From positions 23,051,027 to 23,115,026 of the forward strand of contig OY759221.1 of assembly GCA_963662175.1 (NCBI GenBank): a stretch of 64,000 nucleotides of DNA. The letters are read 5' to 3'. This stretch comes from Aradus depressus (lineage: Eukaryota > Arthropoda > Insecta > Hemiptera > Aradidae). Shown here piece by piece: positions 10,841 to 22,952 of the stretch. The notes below the pieces were generated by a model. That model was not told where the DNA came from, made no database searches, and saw nothing but the letters and a program-made list of their open reading frames with translations. Each line of letters starts with the position of its first letter. Position 1 is the first letter of the stretch. The position numbers and the translations under genes were made by a program.

Positions 10841-12975
10841 TTAAAGTCCTCTGTCTTGTTGTTTTCTTCCGAATGCTAATAGATACCCTGGATAGGTGAC
10901 TTGAATATTAGGTTTTTTCAGTACATAGTCAAGTAAAGTATTCTTAGTTGGAGAGATAATTGATAGAACATCAGCGTAACCTAGGTTTGTCGTTTGGGGC
11001 GGCAACACATTTTCGTAACCTAAACTTGGCTTTTGAAGCGAAAAAACGTTGTTACCTAATAGTAGGCCTGATTTTTTTCTTCGGTCTTCCATCCTGGTAA
11101 AATGCTGTTGATAAGCATCATGAATGCACTTGAGAAATTTGCTACTTCCAGCACCTAATAAGTTTGTATCTTCTTGAGTTGGATTTTCGTATGAGTTCTC
11201 CTGGAGTTCTTCTTCTTCTTCTTCAGAATTCATTGCATTGAAATAGACAAGATAGCAGTCATGTAGTAAATCAGTATCTGCAAGATCTTGTAACATTTTT
11301 AGTTTATTCGCTACTCCCTCTTGAATTGTGTCAGTAATTGTGTTTGATTCTGTTTCTTCTAAACCTTGAAACAAAAATAAATATTTTACAATTTGAAAAA
11401 AGAATAATAAAAAAATATTTGACCTGTCAGGAAATATAAATTACTAAATATTGCAAATTATAATGCAGGTCAGCCGTATAAATGTAATTTTTAGACAGTA
11501 ACCACATGACGTAGTACTACAAAAATCGTTTAATTTTAGAGATATCGTTTACGCAAGTTTAACCTTTTCTGAATGCGCGATGGGTTGTCTTATTCCCTTC
11601 TTCACTGTAATGCTCATAAAACAACAAATTCATTACATGTTGGTTGATAGGCAGATTCCAAAACTCCAAAACACATTTTCAAATCAGTTATGCTCTTAAG
11701 TACTACTAAAAAGTTACCAAAGTAGACGATGGACTTCTACTTGATTATATTAAAAAATAAATTTCACAGGCTAAGAAAAACTCATGATTATATGCCTAAA
11801 CACAAAAAAAATTGATTGATCCAAATCCGAGTTATAATCATTCATCAAACACTTTTGGATGATTTTACTTGGGACTGAGCCAACTTTGATTAAAGAATGG
11901 GCCTACTATTTTTCACAAAATGTATTGTAGCGTCCTCCCATACAACCAGCTAGTACAATATCAGACGGGTAATAGAAATATATTGTGTGACAGTCTGTAA
12001 TGAATATAGTAGATATATTGTGAAATGAGCGACGAATTACAAATGTTAGTTCTGAATGTACTTTTTCCCCAAAAATTTTCTATTATTATAGTTCTATATT
12101 TATTTTTTTAATTTTTTATCTGACTACAATAAACATTATATAGAATTTCCCAAAAGTATCCAATATAATTGCGAAATCTCTGAGACCCAAAATTACCAAG
12201 ATTGGTTTTTACAACTTCATAAAAATAAGGACAGGATCGGTCTCGAAATTTATTTTATTTTAAGTATCACATCTTTTGCCCATTCGAGCATCATCAGAGT
12301 ATATATAAATATATATATGCAGGGCACATAACAGCGAATAGGAAGCAAATTAACCTAATATTGAAGTGTAAAGACAACAATGTAATGATGAGAGTACACA
12401 GTTGTCTGCCTTATAGATTCAAAAATAATAACTCCTGATAAAATGAATATATCGACGTAAACGTTCACACCGGGGTTCAGAAGTAAGGAATCGATAGATT
12501 TTCACACTAATCTACCTAAAAATATGAAACTTTATAATAATAAAAACAAAGATATTATATTTACTCCGGTGTCAGTGAGTTTAATTCGACTTCGGAAAAG
12601 AGTTTTAACTGTTTTACGATCAAAGAAGGTTTGAGAGGTTTTCTTGAAAAAGATGTTTATTAGTCTTGTGTTCTAGTTTTACAGATCGCATAGACAATGA
12701 TAAGTTATATTTTTTTATACAGGAAGAATAGGGGAAGTTCTGTAATCGTTAAAACATTTATATGGAATTTTCAACAGAATTTTATGTTTTCCGACCTCCA
12801 GATTTCAAATTTGAAAAAAAATTGTGTTTGTGAGTCCATGAACACAATAATTCCCGATAGAACGAATGTATATATATACATTCGTTCTATGTATAATATG
12901 AATAATGTTTTAAAAGTACTTACAAAGAACTGAAGTGAAAAAAGTAGCAATCGTTATACTGTAAAATAGAGCCAT
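10841..12975 (-). CDS. Family gene A: secreted two-cysteine protein with acidic core (divergent member)
   Basis: Coding exons are complement(12924..12975) and complement(10841..11364), 191 aa. Exon 1 encodes only a signal peptide (MALFYSITIATFFTSVL); the intron is phase 1, as in the other five. The mature chain has an N-terminal helical part with Cys54 (LLHDCYLVYF) and a second Cys97 in KFLKCIHDAYQQHF, which aligns with the family C-terminal motif. A codon split by the intron gives Cys18, at or inside the signal cleavage site. Unlike its paralogues it has no Ser/Tyr/Pro repeats: a Glu run (residues 65-70) lies between the Cys, and about 80 residues follow the second Cys. The exon 2 acceptor is TTCAAG, weaker than the others. 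Function unknown; membership rests on gene structure, signal peptide and the Cys motifs. Confidence 0.78.
12240..12320 (-). repeat. Penelope-type relic with hammerhead-like core
   Basis: On the minus strand CTGATGA is followed by a short stem (GCTC...GGGC) but then AAAA instead of GAAA, so the ribozyme core is damaged. It lies inside the intron of gene A. Class assignment is by resemblance to the better copies near 30.6 kb. Confidence 0.35.
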
Positions 12976-13179
12976 TTTCAATCAACTCAGTTTTTTTTCT
13001 GATATCTGCAACATATAAAAACTATATATATTTATAAATAGTTATTTTTTTCCGTTAAATCAGAACATTGTAATTGGATATTTCATAAAATGTGTACATC
13101 AAAATATCTTAGACATTATATATATCAACCGACATTAACTCCTAGAATATTATTGTTTATTTTTTTCAAAATACATTGA

Positions 13180-13440
13180 TAGTTACTGTGACCCATGTCC
13201 GGGCTTCAACTACGATGTCATATTGCACACTACCAGAGCGCTCTTTTTTCGCTCTGGTGGTAGTTAGCTCGTAGTGTCGGAATCCTAAATTTTGTCTATC
13301 CAAGTTTCGCCTAATGTTGAATCCAAAGATCGTGCTCAAGGTGTTTGTTTTCATCTACCGATAAAAAGACCGAAGGGTCTCAGCTGGGGTTTCAAATCCG
13401 TCATCTGTAGCTCAGTAGGCTATCATGCTACGTCTGAGCT
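13180..13440 (-). repeat. SINE-A, diverged near-full copy
   Basis: Carries the whole family order: 'catgtccgggcttcaactac', 'ccagagcgctctttttt', a degenerate middle, and the tRNA-like head with B-box-like 'ggtttcaaatcc'. It lies in the 5' UTR intron region of gene A. Orientation is set by the tRNA-like head being at the right-hand end. Confidence 0.75.
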
Positions 13441-13496
13441 GCTGATACAGTAGAATATATGTAATATCAAATTCCTAATATTACAGTTTGTTATTA

Positions 13497-13763
13497 TGTC
13501 TCATGCCCGGGCTTCAACTATGAGTTCATATCACCTACTACCAGAGCGCTCTTTTGTCACTCTGGTTGAGATGATCCCGACTCTACTACGTGAGTGCTAA
13601 ATTTTGCCTTTAACGAATTCCTGACACCACACAGGCTCAGGACCATCGCTTAACGTCCCATTCGAATATCAGCGTGCGCAAGGTTTTCCACCTCGCACAT
13701 AAAAAACCTAAGGGCCTCGGCCGGGTTTTTGGATCCGCGATCCTGGGCTCAGTAAGCAAGCAT
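13497..13763 (-). repeat. SINE-A, second copy in direct orientation
   Basis: Good match to the family from 'catgcccgggcttcaactat' to 'gggcctcggccgggttt' and 'gggctcagtaagcaagca'. The last part of the head is missing. It follows the copy at 13180-13440 in the same orientation with ~57 bases between. Confidence 0.8.
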
Positions 13764-13800
13764 ATTTAAGATATTTAGAGAAATATTATAAGCGAAATAC

Positions 13801-13862
13801 CTGTTATATTCGAGGAAGAGATTCTCTCATTTAACAATAACTCTATTAAGAAAATATTTATC
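13801..13862 (-). promoter_or_regulatory. Candidate promoter and 5' exon of gene A (weak)
   Basis: A minus-strand exon ending 'cgaatataacag' followed by donor GTATTT at 13800 matches the 5' exon ends of genes D and E. The TATA position (about 13855-13862) has only an ATAAATA-type motif, poorer than in B, D, E and F. A matching acceptor (TTGCAG) ends the 5' UTR intron at 13006, so the second exon would be 12924-13005. Confidence 0.4.
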
Positions 13863-14304
13863 TATGAACGGAAATTCACTAATGTTACTAAGCTGCTTAT
13901 ACCAAATGGCATTTTGATATAGGTTATCCATAAATGACAATGCAGACTTATTATAATATTATCTCGACCTAATTACTCAAATCCCTGTTTCGCAACTTTC
14001 ACTAAATGTGACATTTAGAAAATAAGAATAAAAATAGGTGATTCACAGGCTATGTACTTCCCCAGAACGAATTAATAACGTTTCGCTCCTTCTCCAAAAA
14101 CCAGTCGACTGTTTGCGCTAATATTCAGAAGCCTCACCCTAAATGTTGTATTGAAAAATTCATTACATCGGCAATTATTGGGTTTTTTGAGTTGAGCCAC
14201 CCTCTGTTCCTCCCTTCCTTTTGCTGATTCCGCCTTATGGCGTTTTAAATTTACATATGAAACTGTGTGTCGACACATTCATTACATTCATTCATTACAA
14301 CTAA

Positions 14305-14670
14305 TAACGAGCCTAAGCATAAAAATTGCTCTAGCGCATTAACGGATGGACGGATTATCATGAAATTTCACTTGTAGTATTCTTAAAAGCCAAGTTAAAC
14401 AAATAGGCTATGTGGCGTCCATAAATTTTGAACGGGAGGGGGGGTTGTGGGGGGCCTAAGTATAAATATAGTGCTAGCTAATTAACGGATGGTCGGATTG
14501 TCAAGAAATGTCACAAGTGGTATTGTGAAAAGCCAAATTGAAAAATAGGGTGTGTGACGTCTCAAAATTTTGAACGGGAGGGGGGGTTGTGGGGGTACCC
14601 CTTAGTATAAAGATACCGGTAACTCATTAACTAATAGTCGGATTGTCATGGAATTTCACATTTTATTATT
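14305..14670. repeat. Tandem repeat, ~147-bp unit, 2.5 copies
   Basis: Each unit contains 'attaacggatggtcggattg', a 'aaagccaaattgaaaaatag' part and ends in a G-run block 'gaacgggaggggggttgtgg'. The third copy is cut short near 14670. The preceding bases (14060-14285) are a partial RA copy. Confidence 0.8.
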
Positions 14671-15339
14671 ATAAAGTTTCATATTTTTTGATAGATTAGT
14701 GTGAAAATCAATCGAATCCATACTTCTGAACCCCGGTGTAAACGTTTAGGTACATCGGTATATTCATTTTATCAGGAGTTATTATTTTTGAATCTATAAC
14801 GCATTCAAATTTGAACTCTCGACCAATGTTGTCTTACGATTTCAATATTCGGTTAATTTGCTTCCAATTCACTGTAACGTGCCCTTCTCTGTAATAGGTC
14901 GTTCTTTGTAAATGACCCTACAGGCCCTATATTCCTATCAATTTCCTAGGTCCTTCTTAGTCCACAGGATCTATGTTCAAATACATTTCCGAGATCTGTG
15001 TGGATATAGTGGTTAGCTAGTAAAATAAATAAAAAAAGTTTACTTTTATATTGTCTACTTCGACAAAAAATAAATGCATAAAGTATTATTATAAGTTACG
15101 CAAGAGAATAAAGTTCAAAAATGATATTTAATTTAGCTAGGTTGTCATATTTATACAATCCTCAGGTTACCTGATACCTAAGGCTGTGGCACCCTGTCCG
15201 GGAGGAAGAAGGCCTGTATTACCATAATATTCTCAAATATTTGAGTTGTCAATAATATAATAAAATTATATTATGGTAGATAATCGATCAGAAAATATTG
15301 AGTTTCATTAGAATTTCAGGTTTTTTCAACCTACTTATA

Positions 15340-15615
15340 ATAAAAATGAAAAAAAACAGATTAATTTGTGTCTGTGATCACGATAACTCCCCATAGAATA
15401 AATGCATGAACACGAAATTTTATATATATATATATATATATCTAAAACACCATAAGGACGAACATATTAATTTTTAGCCAGTTTTAGGGGGAGCTTAACC
15501 AAAAAACTCTAATAATTGTCGATGTAATTAATGTATTGACACGAAATTTTTATTTTCGTAGATTCAGAATCCCTTAAGGACGATACCTATCAATTTCCCT
15601 CGATATCGGGCATAA
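15340..15615 (-). repeat. Dispersed repeat RA, inverted copy
   Basis: Contains 'gtgatcacgataactcccc', 'gaataaatgcatgaacacg' and 'attcagaatcccttaaggac' blocks of RA in reverse orientation, with a (TA)n insertion at 15421-15441. No coding content. Confidence 0.55.
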
Positions 15616-16127
15616 AACAATCCATCTGGAGGTAGTTACTCTGGGATCCAAAAGAGTGCACTAAATAATAACGTCAACTCCCACTCCAAGCTACTTTCCG
15701 ACAGGACAGAACTTTGATCGATCTGATCCATCTCCCGCTGCTATCACCCTATTTCGTTTTGGAAGCTGGCTGTGACATCTCCTGGATCCGGGTGCTGAAG
15801 ACCTATTTCTCTTTCTGGGTAGTCTGATCTAACCGCCCTGGTCTCCTATGCCAGCCTATTCTTAGACGGAGTTAATTTCGATGACCAATGAATAATTCGC
15901 AACCGACTTACGATGAAAGAGCAGTCATTTATTTTATTTCCCAATATTGTCCTAGAGACACTCTGGAGATAGAACACCTTGTTTTTTTTTACTGAAGACT
16001 TCAGTCAACATCTTATATCTTTGAATATTGCTCGATCTTCTGAGACGTTAAAGTTTTTTTTTTGCTACCACATAATATTGTTTTTGTACAAAATTAACTT
16101 TAGTCATAGAGTTATTGGATTTAGTTA

Positions 16128-16640
16128 CTCTGACTCATGCCTAGGCTTCATCTATTAGGTCATATCGCCAACTTCCAAAGCGCTCTTTCATCGCTCTGGT
16201 GGACATAATTCTGACTCTACTGTGGGAATCTTAAATATTGTCTATGCAGGTTTATTCATCTATGGTAGGGGTCTGTATTGTACAAGCTGGATGTTTATTC
16301 TTAGATTTTTCAAATATTTAAATCAAAGCTTTTCCAATTGTCATTATTTCTGGAAATATCTTAGTTCGCCAATTTTTGTTTGTTTTGATCCATATTTTTT
16401 CTTATTGGAAGAGTGACGTTGAGAGAGTTAGATTAGATATATTGAGAGGGATGGTGTGTACACCTAGGGACCTAAGCATCCATTGCTCTTACACCTTCCC
16501 TGTTAGCTCTACCTTACTACTAGTACTAATCAGGGTAGGGATCTTAAATGAACATCTGGCGTAGCACAGGCTCGGGACCATCGGCCTTAGCTGGGTTTCG
16601 AACCCACGATCTTGATCTCATTAGTCTAGCACTCTACTCC
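16128..16640 (-). repeat. SINE-A split by another repeat
   Basis: The body is at 16128-16265 ('ccaaagcgctctttcatcgc', 'gactctactgtgggaatc'); the tRNA-like head resumes at 16528-16637 with 'gggtttcgaacccacgatct'. Between them is about 260 bp that includes the small repeat with 'tgtgtacacctagggacc' seen also near 4690 and 53345. So one repeat inserted into, or recombined within, a SINE. Confidence 0.65.
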
Positions 16641-17925
16641 TGGTCTTAGGTGGAGACTTTGGCCAACTGGAGGTTTCTGTTTTCAATACTCGGCTTCTCG
16701 ATTAGAAATATAAGAATATACTTCAATGCATTCATAAGAATTGAACATCTGACCATTAGTTTTATGTTGTCTGAATAAGTAGAATATAATTTTAATATTT
16801 TGAACTTTGGTCTCTATTCTCAACTACTCACCTAACAAGCAACAGTTTCTTCCTCTTAGAACGAACTGCAAGAAATGAATATCTTGGTTCAGATATGCCC
16901 ATTATCAAATTTGAACAATTACAACATATCATTGACCCATAAATCCCCCCCACACCTTTTTATCACTCATACCAATGTAATTTGAACATTATAATCAACA
17001 ATTGATTGTTTGGCAGCCAGCTCTTTTCAAGATAAAATATTTAATAAGACTTTCTTGAAAAAAATGTATTTGTAATTTTCTGAATATGATAAATAATCAT
17101 TCTAAATACAGTAATCAGCTCCTCTGTGGGAGATTGATGGAAACGCCTAATACAACGTTGGCTCTAAATCCTTCCCTTGATTGCCAAGATAGTCTTGAAT
17201 TTAGAACTAGAGGATTCGTTAACCATTCCGGATAAGTTAGAGATTAAAGTGTTAATCCATAAGTGCATAGAATATGCTTTATTTCATGTTTTGAATAATG
17301 AAGAGTAAATCAAAATTATTACTTTATTTATTCATTTGTTCAGCTGATTATTGATGTAAATGTACCCCAGCTAATATGTGCTGCGTTATGACTGGCACCC
17401 CAGCCACTAGAGTTAGAAAAAAATAAAAATTATGAACAAGCTTTTTTTTTTTAAATTTTGTTTTACTTCCATTTATTTTTTTTTTTTTTTAAAGTTTATT
17501 TGGGGGACGCATGAGGTACATAAATAAATATCCTATTCTCTATACACTTACACTAAAATTACATAAATAATATAACAAAACATTAAATTTAATATAAACT
17601 AATTTTTTTGAAAGTAATTTGAGCCCAAAGAGTGATTCGCGTTGAAGGCTTCGGTGAGCAGGTAACGAGTAGAGAATGTGGCACATTTCTGGAGGAGGCC
17701 ATGAAAGATACACATATCGCTGATGGTGCAATTTGTCCTTCAAAGTTCCTCTAAATAAAAACTTCCTGGCGACCTGTTCAAACAATATATAACATAGTGT
17801 GTACACTATATGTATGTTTTTACACATGTTAGATTGTTATTCAAGAAAGGTTGAACCTTCCTGGTCACACTGAACACAATGCGTACGGAATGTACCATCT
17901 TTCGATGTGTAGCAACAGGCCACTA
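16641..17925. other. Intergenic between gene A's upstream region and gene B
   Basis: AT-rich with poly-T tracts near 17440 and 17480. I see no protein-coding or repeat content that I can name. The minus-strand open frame at 17540-17827 lies just 3' of gene B and could be its 3' UTR or downstream DNA. Confidence 0.4.
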
Positions 17926-19857
17926 CTAGTTAGTGTATAAGTTACCAATATGAATATTGGTGGAGTGGTCATTGGTTTGCTTATAGTTTTGTATCGCATG
18001 CATGGCACATTGTTGGAACACATCGTTATCTTCTCCAGAACCTCCAGATCCTCCGTATGAATTGTACTGCTGGCTTGATCCACTTGAACCAGCTGAAGTG
18101 TAAGAGTTACTTGAAGGAGTGTAATAACTGCTTGGGGTGTTGGAGTTGCTAGGACGGTAAGCGCTGCTTGGCTTGTACGAGGTCTCCCCGCTTGAGTAGC
18201 TCGGCTTGTGCGAGTACTCCCCGCTTGGGTAGCTCGGCTTGTGCGAGTACTCCTCGCTGGAATAGCTCGGCTTGTACACCGGGCGATAGACCGGTTTGTA
18301 GAGGGGAGAGTATCCGAATGGGTTGATTAGTCCCAGGCCCAGTCCCAGACGCTGGAGACTGGATCTAACCTCGCCCGTTGATGTGAGGTACCGGGAGCAG
18401 GAACGAAGTGCTATTTCTTCCAGAAGGCGAATCTCATCAGAAATAGTCCATTCTTTTTGAGCAGCTCCAACTCCTTTAATGTTAGATTTTGCACCTATAA
18501 CAAACAAAATATATGTATATATGGTTCGTGTATATTCGAAAATTGATTAGAAATAAATACCTGACTAGCTATCTAGAAAATGATCCGATAGATGTCATAT
18601 ACAACAACAGACATATCTGGACAACTTACATATAGCTTCAGATGAACAGAAGATAATATCTTCAAACATACATATATTATGTATTTGTTTGTTCTGGCAA
18701 GTTTGAAGTTAAGAATGCATCAGCCAAAGTTTGGGGTCAGGACTTTGGTTGCGTGGTCTTAAGATTCCGAATTCGAATCCCGTCCGGGAATGTTTTATTT
18801 CATAGATAAAACTCCCTCCGTGATGTTTTACAAAAAAAAACAAATGACTTCTATGTTTCTAATCTCACCCTCCATAATGACCTAAAATTCGTTTTGTCAA
18901 CAATCTCATCAAGTCCCAATTCTTAAACTTCCATTCAAAACATCCCTTCCATAAAAATCCTTTTTTTTCAATCTCTGTCACCTCATTCCCATCCCGACAA
19001 TCCTCTCCAAAGATTGAGGCGGTGCTGGCCAAGAGTCTTATTGCACTAAAGTATGTAACTACTATTTAAGGAGTGCTGGAAATGTCCACTTTCTCTCTCG
19101 TGTATTCATGTAAATTCAGCTCTTCCTATTTCCTCGGTCTGCCACCAATGCTGGTCAGAAGCTGGCAGAGCGAGGTGGTATGGGGGATAACCCGGGCTAC
19201 GGTGGCCTCCTCTACTTCCATTAAATTTAGTAAATACATAGGTAATAATTGGTATTTTTTTTATTATTATTTATTTTGTTTTGTATACATTTACTTATTT
19301 TCTTTACATATATTACTTATTGTTTTGTACATATATTACTTATTGTTTTGTACACATATTACTTATGGTTTTGTACATATATTACTTATTGTTTTGTACA
19401 TATATTACTTATGGTTTTGTACATATATTACTTATTGTTTTGTACATATATTACCTATGGTTTTGTACATATATTACTTATTGTTTCGTACATATATTAC
19501 TTATTGTTTTGTACATATATTACTTATGGTTTTGTACATATATTACTTATTGTTTTGTACATATATTACTTATTGTTTTGTACATATATTACTTATTATT
19601 TTATTTTCACCTCACCAAATTTACGTTTTTTTTTTTTTTTGCCGATGTAAATATGCCAAATAATAAAAAAAAATCTAAGGAAAGCTTTCCTTACAATAAA
19701 ATGAAGGATATAATTACACTAGTTTAAAAAGTTATTTCATTCATAATTATTATTTTTATACAAATCTATTCAATTTCTAACATTCATTGTTGTATCGGTA
19801 CTTACTGTGGACTGTAGCAAAGCAAGCAGCAACGGTGACCAAGTATAACAAAGCCAT
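17926..19857 (-). CDS. Family gene B: secreted two-cysteine protein with KPSY-rich core
   Basis: Coding exons complement(19806..19857) and complement(17926..18494), 206 aa. Signal peptide MALLYLVTVAACFATVH comes from exon 1; phase-1 intron. The N-terminal helix (DEIRLLEEIALRSCSRY) holds Cys50. The core (about 80-170) has three copies of a ~12-residue unit around KPSYSSGEYSH, then Ser/Tyr/Pro/Gly-rich sequence. The end is VFQQCAMHAIQNYKQ with Cys180, then a tail ending NIHIGNLYTN that resembles gene C's tail. No Cys other than these two in the mature chain. The second exon extends 5' to about 19873 (acceptor TTTTAG). The 1.3-kb intron holds SINE-B and a minisatellite. Probably a secreted structural protein (inference from composition); no named family recognised. 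Confidence 0.85.
18735..18830 (+). repeat. SINE-B fragment in the intron of gene B
   Basis: Has the 'attcgaatcccgtccggg' B-box region and 'tttatttcatagataaaact' body, with a short 3' part. It is on the opposite strand to the host gene. Confidence 0.6.
19300..19605. repeat. 24-bp minisatellite, about 12-13 copies
   Basis: The unit 'tacatatattacttattgt' plus 'tttg' repeats almost perfectly, with 'ttatgg' alternating with 'ttattg' at some positions. Because the period is a multiple of three, all three plus frames stay open; none is a gene. It sits in the intron of gene B. Just upstream, 19125-19205 (key phrase 'ggtctgccaccaatgctggt') recurs at 31395-31460. Confidence 0.9.
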
Positions 19858-19873
19858 CTTTGGAAACCAGTCA

Positions 19874-20600
19874 CTAAAATGATATAAAGAAAATATTTTA
19901 TAATAATAACGTCACAGTAGAATTGTTTATGAAAATATTTTTTTAAACTATAACTCTGAAGATCATCATGTACTCCCTTAATTTAACAAGATGATCGACA
20001 TTTTCCAGTTACGATATATTGAATGAATGGATTCTTTATTGAAACATGCACTTACAAGATATTATAGTAACGAGTATAATAAACATAAATAAAATATACT
20101 GTCAATGGTCAGGGAATTCTATCGGGAGACAGGGTGTTCATAAAATACTTGAAATATTAAAAAAATAATAGCATTAAGCATAAGAATAATAAAAATAGTT
20201 GAATAATAAGTAAAAAAAAAAATATAAGAAAATAATAAATTCATGAAAATTGTAACAAAAAGATATATAATGAATAAAATAAAGTTAAAAATAATAACAA
20301 GACAGATAAGCAGGTAATAAAAATAGAAATAACAATAAAATAGAGAAATATACAAGAAACAACAATGTAATTTAAATAAAAAAATGTTATTCACACTCAC
20401 GAGAAAGAAAAAACCAAAGATCAACATGGATGTAACTGTAAAGGCCTATTTTAAAGATATCATTTAATAATAAAATTTCACTACAAGAAATTTTCTATGT
20501 ACATGGGATCCGGAAACGAACATTTGTCTTTCTTCCGGTGGGAAATGCGCCAGAAGCAACATGTTGCATGTTTTTTGTCTTTTGCGGCTCAGATCCGAGC
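19874..20600. other. 5' UTR intron of gene B, AT-rich part
   Basis: Very AT-rich (for example 20150-20390, A-rich on this strand). The minus-strand frame at 20119-20427 is a low-complexity by-product. No other feature seen. Confidence 0.4.
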
Positions 20601-20835
20601 GTTAACTGATTCGACGTTCTGGTGGACATGAACTTGACTCAACAGTGGAACTCCTCCCACGTTTAGTTAACGAGAGGTTTTTATCGAATATCTTACATTG
20701 TTCAGGCTCTGGACCATCACTTAACGTTCCATCCGAAGAACCCGTGCTCAAGGTCTTTTTATCTCCAATATAAAAAAATCTCAAGACCCGCAGGTCTCGG
20801 CAGCGATCTTGAGCTTAGTAAGCAAGCTACCAGTG
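20601..20835 (-). repeat. SINE-A, truncated copy in the 5' UTR intron of gene B
   Basis: Matches from the 'ctggtggacatgaacttgac' block to 'cgatcttgagcttagtaagc' and 'ccagtgctctc'. The B-box stretch is partly deleted. Confidence 0.7.
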
Positions 20836-20942
20836 CTCTCATATTTTTACTGTCGCAAGCTACTTATATGCCTCGGTATGAAACCGACTTATTTTTTGTA
20901 TTATTTTTTAAGATTATCTATATGGAATAATTAGATGCCTAC

Positions 20943-20999
20943 CTGGTTGCGTGCAAATGTTCAAATGCGAGCCCGTTTTTCCAATCGGTTATTATATAT
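20943..20999 (-). promoter_or_regulatory. Promoter and short 5' exon of gene B
   Basis: On the minus strand TATATAATAA (right end) is followed ~31 bases later by a CGCATTTG start-like site and an exon of roughly 25 bases ending CAACCAG|GTAGGC at 20943/20942. The spacing from TATA box to donor (about 53 bases) matches genes D (51), E (53) and F (49). The 5' UTR intron would run to the acceptor at 19874. Confidence 0.65.
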
Positions 21000-21284
21000 T
21001 AGCTTACTGAAATAATCAAATATATATATATATATATAAGTAATCAGTGTGTCAAACATTTGATAATTACTCAATACAATTATTAATTGTAGGCCAGACA
21101 TTTAGAGCGAGGGCTCCTGACATGTCGTAATATATGTTATTGTTTTGTATTTTAATTATCTTAAAAAATAAAATAATAATGTACATTCTGATAAATTTTG
21201 TAACCAGGCGCAAATCTCCGATCGGACTAAAAAGGATATAAAAAAAGAACAACATGGCTGATTTGCGTTATTACGGTATTTGAT

Positions 21285-22045
21285 TCGAGGCTCTCTTCTC
21301 TGATCTCCCTCTTTTCTTCGACCGATTTCGCGGGAAATTAATAGGGACCATCCTTATGGGATTTAGAATTTAAATAAACAATTTCCAGTTGATATATTCA
21401 TTACATCGGCAGTTATTGTGATTTTGTGTTAAGACTTCCTTCTGATCAATCCCTTTTCTTTGGCAGATTTAACTGAAAATTGATTGTTCTTAGAGGGCTT
21501 TGGATGCACATATCGCTATCTCAGAACAAGACTGTCACAACACCAAAAATATCGAATTCGTACTAAATTCATAGGAAGAATGGTAATATGGTACACTTTT
21601 TTTGGAGGATTGTCACAATTGTAACTTCTAATTCTGGCCACCAGAGAGCAGATGTGTCTGTCTTTCATTGTACGAAAAGGTTGGGCTTTAAAGATGATGA
21701 AAGCTAAGTAAAATTGGCAGTAAGTATTATTAACCGTGTAAAAGCTTATTGCTCTAGCAGTTTTCTAAATAATTCAAAAGTAAAGTACCATTGTCAGTGA
21801 ATTTTAAAACGTGATTTCCCAAAATTCACATTTTTTTAGTTGTGACAGTCTTGTTCTGAGGTAGCGATATGTGCATGTATAAAAGTTTGTGTCGATATAT
21901 TCATTCTGTCGGGTGTTATCGTATTCACACAAAGACATATTTTTTTTTTTCATTTTCAGATTCAGGAAAACATGAAATTCTTTTGAAAACTCAGCATCGA
22001 ATTTCTGACCGATTACGTAACTTCTATACTTCGTATAGGCTAGAA
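21285..22045 (+). repeat. Dispersed repeat RA interrupted by a MITE
   Basis: Left part 21285-21508 and right part 21872-22045 together give the normal RA block order; the break falls inside the 'cacatataaaattt' region. The insert is described separately. Confidence 0.6.
21509..21871. mobile_element. 363-bp TIR element with TGCA duplication inside RA
   Basis: Inverted ends of ~32 bp (CATATCGCTATCTCAGAACA at the left; the right end reads CATATCGCTACCTCAGAACA on the other strand). TGCA occurs on both sides (21505-21508 and 21872-21875). No open frame of note, so non-autonomous. Superfamily not assigned. Confidence 0.75.
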
Positions 22046-22439
22046 ATTTGAAATTGTTCTATTGGTTTTTGTAGGGAAATTTGAAGATTGCCCGCCCATC
22101 TCTCAACTATTTAGACATCAGGCACGTACCTTACTTGCACAACCACGGATTTGATGTTCCTTTGAAAGGACCTTTCACTTAGACTATTTATGTATGAGGT
22201 AAAAAAACAATGAATAATCAAATGACCTCAAACTATGTCATATTAGAACTTGTTATCATATTTTGTGGTCGAGTACATTGTGAAATGATTGTATAGCCAT
22301 TGATAGATTTCGTATTTTACATTCAAAATTAGTACTTCACGCAATCATATCCCATAAATAAACTGAGTAAAAATATCAAATGAGCTTACATTTAATTTTT
22401 AAAAATGCTGGTATTCTATAATTAATTAATCCGAAATTT

Positions 22440-22725
22440 TTACTTCCTCAACTATTCGAAGTAGGGGGGAAGTTATGTGAAAGGTCAGAAATTCTATGTC
22501 GCCGAAATTTCATGTTTTCCGACCCCCCCAAAAAAAAAAAAGTTCATCTGTGTATCTGTGAACACGATAACTCCCGATTGAAGGAATATATCGACACAAC
22601 ATTTTATATATGTTTCTAGGATTTCATAACGACTATATTTTTTATTTTCAACCAGTAAATCTGGCAAAGAGAAGGGGAGATTGGGGGGGGCTTAACACAA
22701 AAACTCTAAAAATGCCTTTGTAATG
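22440..22725 (-). repeat. Dispersed repeat RA, inverted copy
   Basis: Shows 'ggggaagttatgtgaaaggt', 'catgttttccgacc', 'gtgaacacgataactcccga' and the G-rich block near 22680 in reverse order to the copy at 1-395. Confidence 0.6.
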
Positions 22726-22739
22726 TGATGATCAGGCTA

Positions 22740-22815
22740 TTGGTCGATAAAAACAAACTTGTAGAATTTCTGCCAAGTTTTCGGCACTGGGTGTGCCTTC
22801 TTCGGGGCCTGTATT
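22740..22815 (-). repeat. Retroelement relic, Penelope-like 3' motif
   Basis: Minus strand has 'gaagaaggcacaccc', then 'agtgccgaaaactt', a stem with GAAA box like the hammerhead regions of Penelope-like elements, but with CGAAGAA in place of CUGAUGA. Tentative. Confidence 0.3.
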
Positions 22816-22952
22816 GACAGATATACATTATTAATGAGTTTACGTATGTTAGATTTCAGTGAAGATATGACATTAAAAATAAATGTGACTAAACCAAAAA
22901 AATATCATTTAAATTATTTACACCAAATAAACTAAAATATTATATCTGAACA

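Noticed and set aside
19300..19605. CRISPR-like regular array
   Set aside because: Units are contiguous with no unique spacers, in a eukaryotic intron. It is a minisatellite.
19073..19727. Three overlapping long plus-strand frames rich in Tyr, Leu, Ile
   Set aside because: They run through a 24-bp minisatellite in the intron of gene B; all three frames are open because the period is divisible by three.
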